Origin: Cryptomeria japonica
Lineage: Eukaryota > Streptophyta > Pinopsida > Cupressales > Cupressaceae
Length of the DNA: 64,000 bases
Direction: 5' to 3'
Assembly (NCBI RefSeq): GCF_030272615.1
Contig: NC_081413.1
Location: 20,524,501 to 20,588,500, forward strand
Part shown: in pieces, positions 1 through 10,455 of the stretch
Layout: each line of letters starts with the position of its first letter
How positions within the stretch are numbered: position 1 is the stretch's first letter
Program-made: the position numbers and the translations under genes
The notes under the pieces: generated by a model
What the model was told of the DNA's origin: nothing
The model's database searches: none
Seen by the model: the letters and a program-made list of their open reading frames with translations, nothing else

Positions 1-1768
1 AATGAGGAATAATATATGTCATAAGTTATGTTGATTTTAAAACAATAAATACAATTTAAGTTAAGGATTAGAGTTGCCACCATTACCTCAATAGGCTATG
101 TGGTATAATTTTAATTTTGCCTTAGAGATATCAATTCTACTTAAATAGATGAGAAATAATATATGTCATAAATTATGTTAATTTTTAAACAATCAATACA
201 ATTTAAGTTAAGGATTAGAGTTGGCACCGTTACCTCAACATGCGAAGTGGTATAGTTTGATTTTTTCTTAGAGTTAGAGTGTTTTTAATTTTTAAAGGAT
301 TATAATTTAATAGTATTTTTTATCAGCATGGTTTTGATTATGTATAACATTTGAAGTGGAAGCCTAACACATTAACACACTTCCAGTTTAATTTTTTATC
401 TATTAAAAAGGGTTATTTCTCTTATATTTTAATATAAGTAAAACAACTATTTTAAAACTTCTTAGAATACGTGTCAAATATTCATGAGGAATTATAAGAA
501 GATGTTTGAAATTTAGTTGTAAATTACTTCATATATTTAAACCGAAACATTATTGAAAATGATATATATCACAGTTAATATTGTTTTCCTTTTCAACTTA
601 CATAAATGAGGAAACTTATATGTCAATTTTAAAATAATCAATACAATTTAATTTAAGTAGTATTATTTAACATTTTAGACAACAAAATGTGTAATTAAAA
701 TTATAGAAGGTCCTTTACATTATAATTGTAATTTTAAATGAAACTAATGACAACCTTTGTTAAATTATTCATTGTTTGTAGCACTTTATTCTACTTTGAG
801 TCACTATCATTTTTAGGTTGAATGACACTTCTTGGAATCAAATCTTGCTTTGTAGGATTGATGATGTCAAATCAATATAGGTGCTCAAAGGTACATCGAT
901 GCAGATACCGAGTGCTCGTGTCTTCATTTTTTTTCTAGATAGAATTCATAGATAGTTTGTTTCCACATTGGAATGTTTTCTCTAACAATCTTAGGAATGT
1001 GTTCATAAAATGGAATAGTCAAGTAAACTCCTTGTGGCCCCCATCTATCTATTATTTGTTGGTTTCACGTAGTGTTTGACTGAGATGCAAATTAAAGATG
1101 GAATAAATATCCATGGTAGTGGAGATTCAGTATGCCAATAGTACTCGTCTGTGGTCCCCTAAAAAAAATTTCTAACCAGAATTGCCCATTTTGTTCTGTT
1201 ATAGTTTGGTAATCAATTTCAGGCCTCATTGGGGGTGACTGAAACCAAAATTCTCCTAGAACAAACTGTACTTTTGTTTGATCACATTGTTCACAAAATA
1301 CCAATTCAGTGACATAAGGGTGTATATAGAAATGATTAAAATTTCTAAGAGTTGGTAGTCGACAAGTGATTAACCCTGTCTCTTGTAGTGATCTTTTGGA
1401 AGATAAATAGGCAGTTCCTTCTTCATTATGGATTCTTAGAAGATCAACATGTTCAAACCTGTGATCAACTATAATTGTCCTATGTCCCAACATATTGCTT
1501 TTGATCAATTTTGTGGACATGACATCAAGACCAATGGTTAAGGAAAATTTGGACGATAATAATTTTATGATATCCTTTTGTAAAAATTATAGAAAAAGTA
1601 TGGCTATGATTAGATATACAAATACTATTATAATTTTGTTGAAAATAATATCCATAATTGAGACATTAACACCAAAATATTTTTAGCCATAAACCTAAAC
1701 ATAATCGAATATTAAACCACATTTACCTTGAAATAATAGATGACAATATCTTGAAATAAATGAGAATC
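1..1768. repeat. Repeat family A, left copy
   Basis: This AT-rich stretch matches 60411-62178 base for base over long runs, in the same orientation, with scattered substitutions and small indels. Similarity stops at a shared TTGAAATAA; after it the left copy continues into unrelated AT-rich DNA and the right copy into a copia fragment. The first 600 bases are themselves made of diverged tandem units that begin with ATGAGRAAYAATATATGTC (near 1, 149 and 606). A minus-strand ORF lies in the second half. The left end is cut by the window, so the true start is not known. I do not recognise the family. Confidence 0.85.
924..1520 (-). pseudogene. Unrecognised ORF of repeat A (left copy)
   Basis: A 142-codon minus-strand ORF runs from 1520 to 1092. 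It has no signal peptide, membrane segment or domain that I recognise; it is rich in aromatic residues, with stretches such as FNHFYIHPYVTELVFCEQC and VLGEFWFQSPPMRPEIDYQ. Just downstream in another frame (1048-924) a coherent segment reads RWGPQGVYLTIPFYEHIPK and ends at a TGA, so the original product was probably longer and a frameshift now splits it. The same ORF sits in the right copy of repeat A, shortened by an early stop. The start at 1520 is only the first ATG. It may be an element-encoded protein of unknown type; I assign no function. Confidence 0.35.
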
Positions 1769-2465
1769 ATATACATGTAATCAATCAAGTCATAACCATA
1801 TACATGATATTTTTTAATATAAGTTTTAAATTTTAAGGTTTTTAAAATTCAAAATTTTATTTTTTGCCACATAAGAAATAATAATTTTTTAACATTTAAT
1901 GTCACTAATTATTAAAAGATAGATAAATTAAGCTTTTAAAATATTATATTGAAATTAACTATAAAAGATATAAAGATAATGTAACATTAAGATATTCTAA
2001 ATAGTTTATTGATTTTTTAAAATTAAATAGTAAAAATGAACTATCCACTCAATAATAATTGTTAAATGACTATAAAAACATCTATAATTTAAAGAATTAA
2101 GTAAATATAATATGCTTAAATCAATAATAAAAAATAAATATGTATTCATGATAGCACAACTCTAAGTTAAAATACTTTAATTTAAACATCTAACCATAAT
2201 TATGAAGTATTTTTTAATAATTGGTTAAATATTTATTAAATCATATCTTATAATTCGGATTGATGGGACACTTTTTTTTAATCTACATAACTTAACACAT
2301 CCACTTCAAAATTCAATTTGGAAATTTTTAATTTCTCTTATATATGTCCAACAAAATTGTTAAACATTTCTAAAATATGTTAAAAGTTTGTAACCTCAAG
2401 AAGTATCGAAAGTCAAATAAGATGTAACTACAATAATTATAAATCGTTGATATGATGTAAAGATA
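1769..2465. other. AT-rich spacer, nothing recognised
   Basis: About 700 bases of very AT-rich sequence with short homopolymers. I see no ORF of note and no match to another part of the window. It lies between the end of repeat A and two minus-strand ORFs. Confidence 0.5.
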
Positions 2466-2476
2466 TTATAAATTCT

Positions 2477-2794
2477 TCAATTATGAGCATGGTATTGTGA
2501 CATTTTTTTTGTATAATGATCCTGATATACTTCTTTCAACATATCTAGGAGTCCAACTACTATTGTAGACACCTCTCGTGCTTTCTTCATGACATCCTTC
2601 ATTTTCATTATATCTAATTCATCAACTTTGTCATTTTTCAAGCTCATGTTCTCAATTTCCTTTACGATTCTATTGCAACACTCTAAGACAATTCTTGCAT
2701 ATTTGTCTAGAGGAGCTTGAAAAACATTATTTGAGTTTACTGAGGCATTCAATCTCTCCATAATGATCGCTGATTCATTTTGTGGAGCATCCAT
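2477..2794 (-). CDS. Unrecognised 105-aa ORF, helical and charged
   Basis: This ORF begins with MDAPQNESAIIMERL and has an even mix of Lys, Glu, Asp, Leu and Met that suggests alpha-helix (for example MSLKNDKVDELDIMKMKD, then a leucine/valine-rich stretch). No known domain is evident. It lies 71 bases downstream, on the same strand, of another open segment (3171-2866). The interval between the two is AT-rich and the upstream segment is followed by GTATGT, a possible splice donor, so the two could be exons of one gene remnant; that is inference. Expression and function are unknown. Confidence 0.25.
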   Translation of the reverse strand: MDAPQNESAIIMERLNASVNSNNVFQAPLDKYARIVLECCNRIVKEIENMSLKNDKVDELDIMKMKDVMKKAREVSTIVVGLLDMLKEVYQDHYTKKMSQYHAHN

Positions 2795-2865
2795 ATTTTG
2801 ATATATTTGGTGAAAATTTAAAATATTAAATTAATACTAGATATATAAAAGTCATTTAAAGCTAT

Positions 2866-3171
2866 TTAACCATTACAATAAGATATTAGTTGGATTAATA
2901 TTTTAAAATTACATACTATAGAAAGAAACCATTCTTCAGGTGAGCCTATGTGATAACTAATTCGTGATGGACCTTTCAACAATCTCATGAATCTCATACT
3001 GAGTTGATCAGTTATAGTGTGTTTATCAATTTTTTATGTCTGTCCAATGGTGATTTTCCATATGCATCCTACCAGATACAAATCTTGTATCTCATGGTGT
3101 AAAGCTATCGGCCAACCACGAAAGTCTATAATCTCAATCTCTAGATTATGAAACTTTACATCCAAGACCAT
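2866..3171 (-). pseudogene. Unrecognised ORF remnant, one internal stop
   Basis: Read on the minus strand from an ATG at 3171, this frame stays coherent for about 102 codons with a single in-frame TAA. It contains DFRGWPIALHHEIQDLYLVG and, after the stop, GPSRISYHIGSPEEWF. The amino acid mix looks protein-like rather than random. The segment ends just beyond a GTATGTAA that could be an intron donor. I do not recognise a family. It may belong with the ORF at 2794-2477 and perhaps with the repeat A ORF further downstream on the same strand. Confidence 0.25.
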
Positions 3172-3187
3172 AATGAAACTATAATCT

Positions 3188-3468
3188 TATCAAGGATATA
3201 TTTCTAGTCATTATACTAGCTTCGGTACTTTGTTACAATTTCTATATTTCTAACTCATCAAAATATATATATATATATAGTTTGGTGCTTCAGATTACGA
3301 TAATGAAATTCTGCAATCAATCTTATTTTAAAGGATATAACTAAGTGTGACTCAAGGATATAAATATGTCGCTATTAACAAAGTCATAGAAGGTCTGACA
3401 GTATAAGAAAATTGGTATCGGGTTAGACATGCAATGCAGAGATTATCTAATCCTACGAAACTTGAAGT
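3188..3468. repeat. Repeat C, left copy
   Basis: This segment matches 57531-57868 in the same orientation. The right copy has an extra stretch of about 57 bases (near 57694-57750) that is absent here, and a shorter TA run. No coding potential is seen. In the left half of the window repeat C follows family A, while in the right half it precedes it, so the two are not parts of one simple duplicated block. Confidence 0.75.
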
Positions 3469-3783
3469 CAGTTGAATGGTTGGACTAGCTATCTTGAAGA
3501 CAGATTACAAGCAGTCTAAGGCTTTTGGGTTAGAAAAACATTTACTTAGTACGATTCATAGAGGTTTATGTTTTAATCTAGAGGGTTAAGCATCTTGAAA
3601 CCTTGGATCTTCATTTTAAATTATAGGTCGCCTGTGATTTAGTTAGATATTAATCATTTTCAAGTGATCTATAGTTTATACCATGTAAACGTAGAGTTGA
3701 AAGACCTAAAGGACATCTGTAACGAAATGGTTAGTTCCATTCTACACAGCATGTATTTTAAACCATTTGAAATAATTTGAGAT
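3469..3783. other. Spacer, nothing recognised
   Basis: About 315 bases between repeat C and family B with no ORF, repeat match or recognisable signal. Confidence 0.5.
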
Positions 3784-3984
3784 CTAGTCTGTTAAAAGAA
3801 AAATACAAGCTTCTACATGGAGATAAGTAGTTGATAAGTGTACCAGTTGCCTTCCCGAGTCGACGGAGTTCTCCTTTTTTCTACGACCCCTATCCTCTTC
3901 TTCCAAAGATGAAAACTCCCTCAGCAATGCTTGCTTCCTACCCACGGTAGTATTCTTTATCTTTTCATATTCCTTTCTAGTCAT
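3784..3984 (-). pseudogene. Short ORF at the tail of family B copy 1
   Basis: A 66-codon minus-strand ORF, rich in charged residues near its middle (SSLEEEDRGRRKKENSVDSG), lies at the last 200 bases of the element. The matching part of copy 2 (about 17672-17870) is also largely open. It may be the C-terminal end of an element protein or chance; I assign no function. Confidence 0.2.
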
Positions 3985-4515
3985 TTTGCGCCAAAATTCT
4001 CATGCCCCCCTTCATCATTAACACCACCGTGATATTTGAATTCACTTCCAATTTTGGGTGAATGGTGTCAGCTCCACTTCCACCCTTGAAAGCCTATAGT
4101 TACTTGTCCTCTTAATTACATTGAAATGATAGATTCATTTAATTCATTAACAAAACTAAAAATAAAGACCTATATTAAGTCTGCACTAAGAATTAAATCC
4201 ACTAACTTCATTTCAAAATTGCATTAATTTTAATTCGCCTTTATCACTTTATAATCTCAATTTGAGCTAGTCATTATTAATGATTAAACAACCTAATAAA
4301 ATAATATAATTAATTTTAAAAGAATATTCTTTTCTTTTATTTTTTACCTTTTTTATCAAATTGGGATAATGATATGTTAAGGAATAATACTTTCCAACCA
4401 ATTCTAAGGAAGAGATCTTTTATTTTTAGAATCAAAACATATTATTGCTATCTATTAAATTAGGTAATTTCAAAAAATATATCATCATAAGGTAATCAAC
4501 ATAGTTAGCCATTTT

Positions 4516-4728
4516 CTGAGAAGGTGAAGGCTTTGAGTCAAAACAAGAAATTTGAGAATCCCCCCACTAGGTAGGCTATTGATGGGGGTGGGTTTGTGTG
4601 TTTTGATTTGCTTGTTTATAGTTTCGTCTATCTTTGGTTTTTGTTATATCTTCTTAGTAGTCGGCAATTTTGTTCTTTTTTGATAGTTGACTCTGGGCTT
4701 TCGGGTTCTCATTCCTCATGAGTGCCAT

Positions 4729-4783
<55 letters not shown>

Positions 4784-4833
4784 AGTGGTTATGTAATGGT
4801 TTGAGCCTCTCCCAATTTTAATTAACCAAAACT
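4516..4833 (+). mobile_element. Short 5'-truncated LINE-like insertion with 14-bp TSD
   Basis: The 14 bases TAGTTAGCCATTTT occur at 4502-4515 and again at 4834-4847 and bracket a 318-bp insert. The insert holds a T-rich run, a CT microsatellite and an A-rich end (TTAATTAACCAAAAC). Length, long TSD and lack of coding sequence fit a 5'-truncated LINE or a SINE-like insert; I see no tRNA-like promoter boxes. In family B copy 2 the beginning of the insert is present (about 18412-18444) but the rest, with the second TSD copy, is gone, so the insertion predates the duplication or spread of family B and copy 2 lost part of it. Confidence 0.6.
4732..4778. repeat. CT microsatellite
   Basis: About 23 uninterrupted CT dinucleotides inside the LINE-like insertion of family B copy 1. 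The matching site in copy 2 has been deleted. Confidence 0.95.
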
Positions 4834-5181
4834 TAGTTAGCCATTTTATTAAAATAATTCATTCATCATAGACTGTGTGCATGTAATCCATCACTACTCA
4901 ACACTATCAAACTATTTGGACAGCTCTCCCTCAACTGTATTCTCATAGTTCTAGCAAAATCAATCTATCAAATGTACTTATAGAAAAATCAAGCAACATC
5001 AATCTCCTTATACCACATTACAATTAAAAAAAGTAAATAATAATCAAATTTCCTTGTAGTGCAAAATTTAAGTATAATATAAATAATTTTTAAATTTCAT
5101 GCCAATTTTTTTTTATGGAGGTCCAAACATGTTAGCATGATAGTCTGGCAAGGGCACGAAGCTTGCAAATCCCTGGTGGGT

Positions 5182-5448
5182 TCATTTGGAGCCATTCAAC
5201 TTCACCAGTAGCCTAAGGGCCCATTGACTTCTTGCCAAAATTTGAGATGTGACATTAATTTTTTTTAAGAGAATGTGTGCAGTTTGTTCAAGAAATTTAA
5301 AAGAACGGACATTAATTGAGGTTTTGTGTGGAGAAGAAAGTTGAATGGTAAGTTCTTTTTGGTTACAATTTATTTGACAAAGCAAAACAATTTCATCAAT
5401 GTTTTTGATTGGGGGGAAAGTGGCTTTATAGGGACCTAAAACCACCAA
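5182..5448 (-). pseudogene. Short ORF in the 3' part of family B copy 1
   Basis: An 88-codon minus-strand ORF (begins MVVLGPYKATFPPIKNIDEI) lies 120 bases downstream of the accessory ORF. The matching stretch of copy 2 (about 18790-19050) is interrupted. I recognise no domain. It could be a leftover of the element's coding region or part of an untranslated tail. Confidence 0.2.
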
Positions 5449-5565
5449 GTAACATACAATAATTAAAATAGATAGTCTAAGTTCACCAATGTGGAAAAGC
5501 TATCAAACAGACAAAAAGACAGCAGATAAGACAAAATGACAACAAAAACTACAACTAGGAAAGAA

Positions 5566-7064
5566 TTAACCTAAAGACTTAATAGGCTCAACTATCTCAA
5601 TCTCCAGAGTATTCATCTCTTGGGCCAATTTTTTCAGGTCCTGAAGCTCCTTATTAAAGGACTCCACCTTTCTCTTCAAATTGGCTCTTGTTCTCTTCGA
5701 CAAGCAAAACTCCTCTTTCTGGTTTTTCTCTCTATCAGCATCAATGTCCACAATCAGGGTGTTGTGCTGGGATTTTCTCAATTTCTCCACCATCAGGTTC
5801 ATCGTGGTTGGAGAATCCTTGATGATCTTGTGATTTTGTTTCATTATTGCATTCAAGGTTTCCCTAATTTTACTAACTTTCCCCTCAAGCTGCAATTTTT
5901 TCTTCTCATTTTATTTTTTCATTTTATCAATAATTTCCACTGTTCTTTGTAGACACTCCATCATGGATAGTTTTTCTTCCTCAGTCCAGATTGCCCCTAT
6001 GGCCTTCTAGGGCTGCACTTTATCAACCAACTCCTCTAGTTTACTAGTAGTCACCCTATTCTTTAGGTTACGGTCTTTGATCTCATGAAAATCCTATTTA
6101 AAAACCCTAAAAAGGTCCACTGCACTATTCCTTGTAATAGCCAACACATCATCTAGAGATTCCTTGTCCAATTTAAAGTAATGTTCGTTCGGTTTGAGGT
6201 CTTTTGGAAATCTTGTCCTGTTCTCTCTATTCATCCCTTTCCCAATTAAGGAAAGGGAATCTTCACGGGAACAAGAAGTATCAGATAGGTCACCCAATGA
6301 ATCCTCAGAGTAAGATACTAGCTTTTTCTTCGAAGAGGCTTTCATATTATTTTTAGCCATGGAGAAGGTTTTCAAAGAAGCTTTTGGTTTACCCGAGGGC
6401 TTGCTCAAAGGGGATTTTTTAGGTGTCTTTTTAGGGGGAGGAGAAATTTCCTCTTCCCAGTCTGAATCCACATCAGAAATTCCCTTAGATGCACTAGTTT
6501 CCGTGTCATACCCATCAGAGTCCGGGGGCAAAATAGGATTAGACGGTGCAGGTAGACTAGCAAAGTGCTCATGAATGAGTTGGATAAGACCAACATGCAA
6601 AACAAGGGCACTCCTAGTACTTTTATGGTATTCTAGAATAGAATGTTTAAGAGATTGCAATAGATAATTGGGGTAATAAACCTTGACCTTATACGTGAAG
6701 TTGAGAAGGACAAACTAGTAGCCATACACCCTTGTAAATCTCCCATCCATAGTTATATATTCCATCACCACTCTAAGAACCCCCCTCTAGAGATTTTTAT
6801 GGTGTTGGCCTCAAATTAATTGTTTGAAACCTTTACGAATGCTTCCCTTTCCTTTTCTAATTTAGGGAATTTCATGACCACTTCATCAGATATCTTCTTG
6901 TCACATAAGAATTTCATACCTTCAATAGAGAGGCCCATAACTTCTCCAATAAGACCCTCATTGATAATCACTTTTCTTCCAGACAAAATGATGCCCTCCT
7001 CCTTCCATTTTTTGACAAAATACCGCAAAATGTTGAGGTTAGCATCATGAAGCTTTTCCAAGAA
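5566..7064 (-). pseudogene. Accessory retrotransposon ORF, family B copy 1
   Basis: Three segments in different frames make up a broken product of roughly 480 residues. The N-terminal segment (7061-6816) has the pattern SGRKVIINEGLIGEVMGL followed by SIEGMKF, which resembles the N-terminal domain of plant retrotransposon accessory ORFs (the putative plant transposon protein domain seen in Athila-like elements); this is recognition by eye. A Ser/Pro/Lys-rich middle follows (6660-6094), with SPPPKKTPKKSPLSKPSGKP. The C-terminal segment (5895-5566) is a heptad-like coiled coil rich in Lys, Glu and Leu. The same order, domain then basic low-complexity region then coiled coil, appears in the extra ORF of the Ty3 element at 36750-39209. 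Stops and frameshifts make it non-functional. The retained order in copy 2 supports the reading. Confidence 0.5.
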
Positions 7065-7429
7065 AGGTTTCAGGCCCCCTTTGACAATCTAATTCCAAAC
7101 CTTCTGATTCTTTTGGTTCTTTTTATAGTTTTTCAGCTCCACCCTTTTCCTATTCTCCCTAGTTTTTTCCCCAGTTTCTTTCTTCTCAATTGTAGAGCAA
7201 ATTATCTTGGCAATAAATTTACAACAAAGCCTAGGAACCCACAAAATGTGTCATTTCATGTGGATAGAAGGAATAATAATGGCATTGATGATGTATTGAA
7301 TGAAACGGTACCTTACACTGATCCTCTTAATCATTTTTTGAAATCACAACTTTTCCATAAATAACATCATATCTAATTAAGGGTTTCACTTCTTCTAGAT
7401 CTTTGTAGGATTGCCACATGTGCCGTCCA

Positions 7430-7800
7430 GAGAGCTTTATGCCCTTGTTGGCAAAATAGTCAACGGCCATGTTTGCTTCCCTAAACACGTGTGACTTTCT
7501 TACATTCTCAAAGTTGCTAATGAGGGATTTAGCTTCGTCGATCCAATTTTTAATGGTCGATGAGGGGGAGGAGTTACCTAAAAGGCATTCAATAATATTT
7601 TTCGAGTCCCCCTATATCCATAGATTTTTAATATTCAAATTGCTAGCAAAGTCAATGACCTAGAATGCTCCTATGGCTTTGGCTAAGTGATTGGATTGAG
7701 AGCCCAAGGGGAGTGCCACCGCCAAAGCAAAGTTGGCATAGTGACCTCTTAACACCCCCCAACTCCCAATTGGCCTCAGAAAAATTTCATCAATGTTATC
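7430..7800 (-). pseudogene. RNase H-like domain remnant, family B copy 1
   Basis: Minus-strand translation gives the later part of an RNase H fold of the plant LINE type: NIKNLWI, a GDSKNIIECLLGN segment with the conserved Asp after Gly, a WIDEAKSLISNF helix, and the C-terminal signature HVFREANMAVDYFANKG (normally H-x-REaN-x-xAD-x-xAN). Two in-frame TAG codons interrupt it. The reading continues into SGRHMWQSYKDLEEVKPLI. The first part of the domain, including the first catalytic Asp, is not recognisable. In this family the domain cleaves RNA in RNA-DNA hybrids during reverse transcription. It lies directly 5' of the accessory ORF on the same strand. Confidence 0.6.
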
Positions 7801-7969
7801 ATGATGTAAGCGGTAATATTTTATTACTTTTTTTCTACATTATTAATGGAAAATATTAAAGATATTTTTGTTTATCACACTTTTGAAATTAGAAAAAAAT
7901 AGTAAAAATAGTTAAGAAGCAAAAGAGTGAAGCTATGTCACATTTTCTACCAACACAATATTTAATATT

Positions 7970-8350
7970 ACAGAGAGCATGTGACAGATTCAATTAAGCA
8001 TGTACAAAAAGATGGATATTCTATATTGCTTTGTGGTGAAAAGTGTGGGAAAGATACCTTCCATATATCCTACATTTTAATTAGATTAATAATTTCAGTC
8101 ATCTCTAAAATGATATTTAATGATCTATGAACCTGTAAAATAATATTTAATTGTCTATGAATTGGTGAGATTAAAATTTTGAAGTATTGCAAAATTCAGA
8201 AACAACAAAGTCACTGACTATGCTTTTGAGAGGATGAGACAGATTCAATAATGCATGTAAAAGAGATGGACTGTATATTCTTTGCTTTTACGGTGAGAAG
8301 AAGTGTGGAAAATATGCATGTAAAAAAGATGGACTGTATATTCTTTTCTC
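7970..8350. repeat. Local triplication of a ~90-bp unit
   Basis: The unit containing GACAGATTCAAT, then GCATGTA, then AGATGGA and TATATTCT occurs near 7978 and 8230, with a shorter third copy near 8312. A further 30-bp tandem pair (TTTTGAAGTTGCCTTTTGTT) follows at about 8353-8405. The first unit overlaps the end of family B, so the tandem growth began at the element border. Confidence 0.55.
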
Positions 8351-8405
8351 TCAACTTTTGAAGTTGCCTTTTGTTTATCATATTTTGAAGTTGCCTTTTG
8401 TTCAT

Positions 8406-9607
8406 CATATTTCTACCATCCTTTACGCCCTTTCATCATCTTTATCATCTTCCACACGAGGAAGAAAATAATGCACTGCAAAACTATATTTTAATAAATA
8501 ATAAGTAAAATATTATTATAAAGTAGAAACCATTCGTCATTAAATACGAAAACTGATACGTAATTTTTTTTTTGGCGTTCTTTACAATTGAAAAGCCTAA
8601 ATGAGTTGATTTGACAAATGAAAAGGGAAAGAAACCAATGATCTATAACTACGGATGGAAATTGTGTGGAAATGGACCAAAGTAGCAATTAAATATACTT
8701 TTTAAAAGCATTTTGACGGTTACTCAAAGAATTTTTTTTATTGTTTAAATTATGCATGTAAATTCTTTTAGTAGAATTTTTGGAAGGAGTTTAAAAATAT
8801 ATTGAGGTTTACTAAAAGAAAAATTCTTACAATGTGTAAATTATGCATGTAAGAGGGAGGTTAAATTGTCATATTGAATAACATTATAATATATTTTCAC
8901 ACTTGTTTTGAAATATTTAATGCATAATAACATAGAAAAAATAGATATCGAAGTTGGGTAGTCAAATATTCTTTTTTATGACATGATAAACTTGTAAGGA
9001 ATATTGATTAAGTCAAGGATGGAGGGTCTGAAATGGACTGTGGAGCTTTGCAACAAAATTCAACACAAGAAAGAAACATGTAGTTTTATTCATTATAATA
9101 GCTTTCATACATGCTTGTAGGCCTTCCCATAGGTAGATTACATCAGGCCCTATTGGCCCCACACGTAGACACACAAGCTACCATAGGCTTATTACAAACA
9201 AAATGCATGTCTTTCAAATCCAATTCCCTAACTCCTAACTCTTGAATCTTGAAAATTGCTTTCCCGTGAACTTAGAAGATAACTAAATACTAGCTCCAAG
9301 CATTAGGAGTGATTTCAATCGACCTCAACTAGGTCTTAAGCTTTATTTTCAATGAAACATGTAGGTCGACTAAAGGTGGATGAAGAAGACACAAAACCCA
9401 ATATGGAGGGGTGTGGATCCATCTGGGGGCCGCCTTGCACCATATCTATTGTTTGATGTCTCGTGCAGACTCCACAAAGTCCCCAATTTCTGCAATCTTG
9501 ATATGTTGTAATAGAGTTTCCATGTTGTCTCCATTCCAATACATAGAGGAAATTTGGCTAGTGCAATATGACACATTGAAGTTATACAATGAGGTTCTCT
9601 ATGATGT
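8406..9607. other. Unassigned AT-rich region
   Basis: About 1.2 kb without a supportable gene. Small ORFs are short and overlap each other on both strands. The part from about 9006 to 9560 is less AT-rich than its surroundings but gave no recognisable protein. Confidence 0.45.
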
Positions 9608-9815
9608 TCCCATATCAAATATGTTAATAGTAGCAAGGGAAACCTTAGTTCAATGAGGTGGGCATTGAGATTTGAGTCCAATGAACTTTTGTGCCATATG
9701 TTGTTTAGGCTTGTAAATGGTTTATTATAACCACCTCATGGTTTCTCTTTATAATTAATCTATAAATTGGAGCTTGGATTTGGAAAAGGTAAGCTTTTTT
9801 AATGATATTCATGTA
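9608..9815 (+). repeat. Direct repeat D, copy 1
   Basis: About 205 bases starting near ATCAAATATGTTAATAGTAG are repeated at 10249-10455 with about 10% differences. The end of the second copy shows an extra small tandem duplication of GATTTGGAAGAGGTAAT. No coding content is seen. Confidence 0.8.
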
Positions 9816-10248
9816 TGATTATGTTTTAAAATATTAGAGAGATGAGTTATTGTGTTGTAATATTATTTATCATTAATATAAGCTTGGGATCTCTATGGAT
9901 GTGGAGTTTGTTATTGCAAGATTTTATCCAAATACATCTCACATTAGAGTTTGTATCTCTTTTATGATTATTCTCATTTTTATTATAATATATATTGTTG
10001 TTATTGAATTTAATGCATTTTAGTGTTTACTATATGCAAAACTATATTCAAATATTTTTAATGTTTTATAAAACTTACAAACATAAAATACACTAGAATA
10101 TAAATTTTATTAGTTTACATCATTTCAAAATTCAAGTCATATATTTCACTTTATATTGATTCAATTTAAAATGTTGAATGAACATTGAACACCTGATTCA
10201 TAAAAGTGTGATACAACTTTGCACTTTTACTCTACAGTAAGATTCTCG
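9816..10248. other. Spacer between repeat D copies
   Basis: AT-rich DNA with no recognisable feature. Confidence 0.45.
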
Positions 10249-10455
10249 CATCAAATATGTTAATAGTAGCTAAGGAAACCTTAATTCAATTAGATGGGCA
10301 TTGAAATTTCAGTCCAATGAATTTTCGTGCCATACCTTCTTTAGGCTTGTAAATGGTTTATTATAACCACCTCATGGTTTCTCTTTGTAATTAATTTGTA
10401 AATTAGAGCTTGGATTTGGAAGAGGTAATCTTTTTTTAAAGATATTCATGGATTT
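10249..10455 (+). repeat. Direct repeat D, copy 2
   Basis: Second copy of the unit at 9608-9815, same orientation, about 640 bases downstream. It contains the same GGTTTATTATAACCACCTCA run. Confidence 0.8.

Larger units (their letters stand above)
3784..8015 (-). mobile_element. Repeat family B, copy 1 (element fragment)
   Basis: This 4.2-kb block matches 17672-21507 in the same orientation, and its high-coordinate side matches a third partial copy at 63794-64000. Coding content reads on the minus strand in the order RNase H (about 7800-7430), then an accessory-type ORF (7064-5566), then a long tail ending near TTGTATTTTTCTTT. Both copies share the same two ends, so these may be real element or fragment ends. 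No LTR pair and no clear target-site duplication were found. An RNase H followed by an accessory ORF would fit the 3' half of a Tat-type Ty3 element with an extra RNase H, or a LINE tail fused to another element; I cannot decide between them. Confidence 0.65.
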
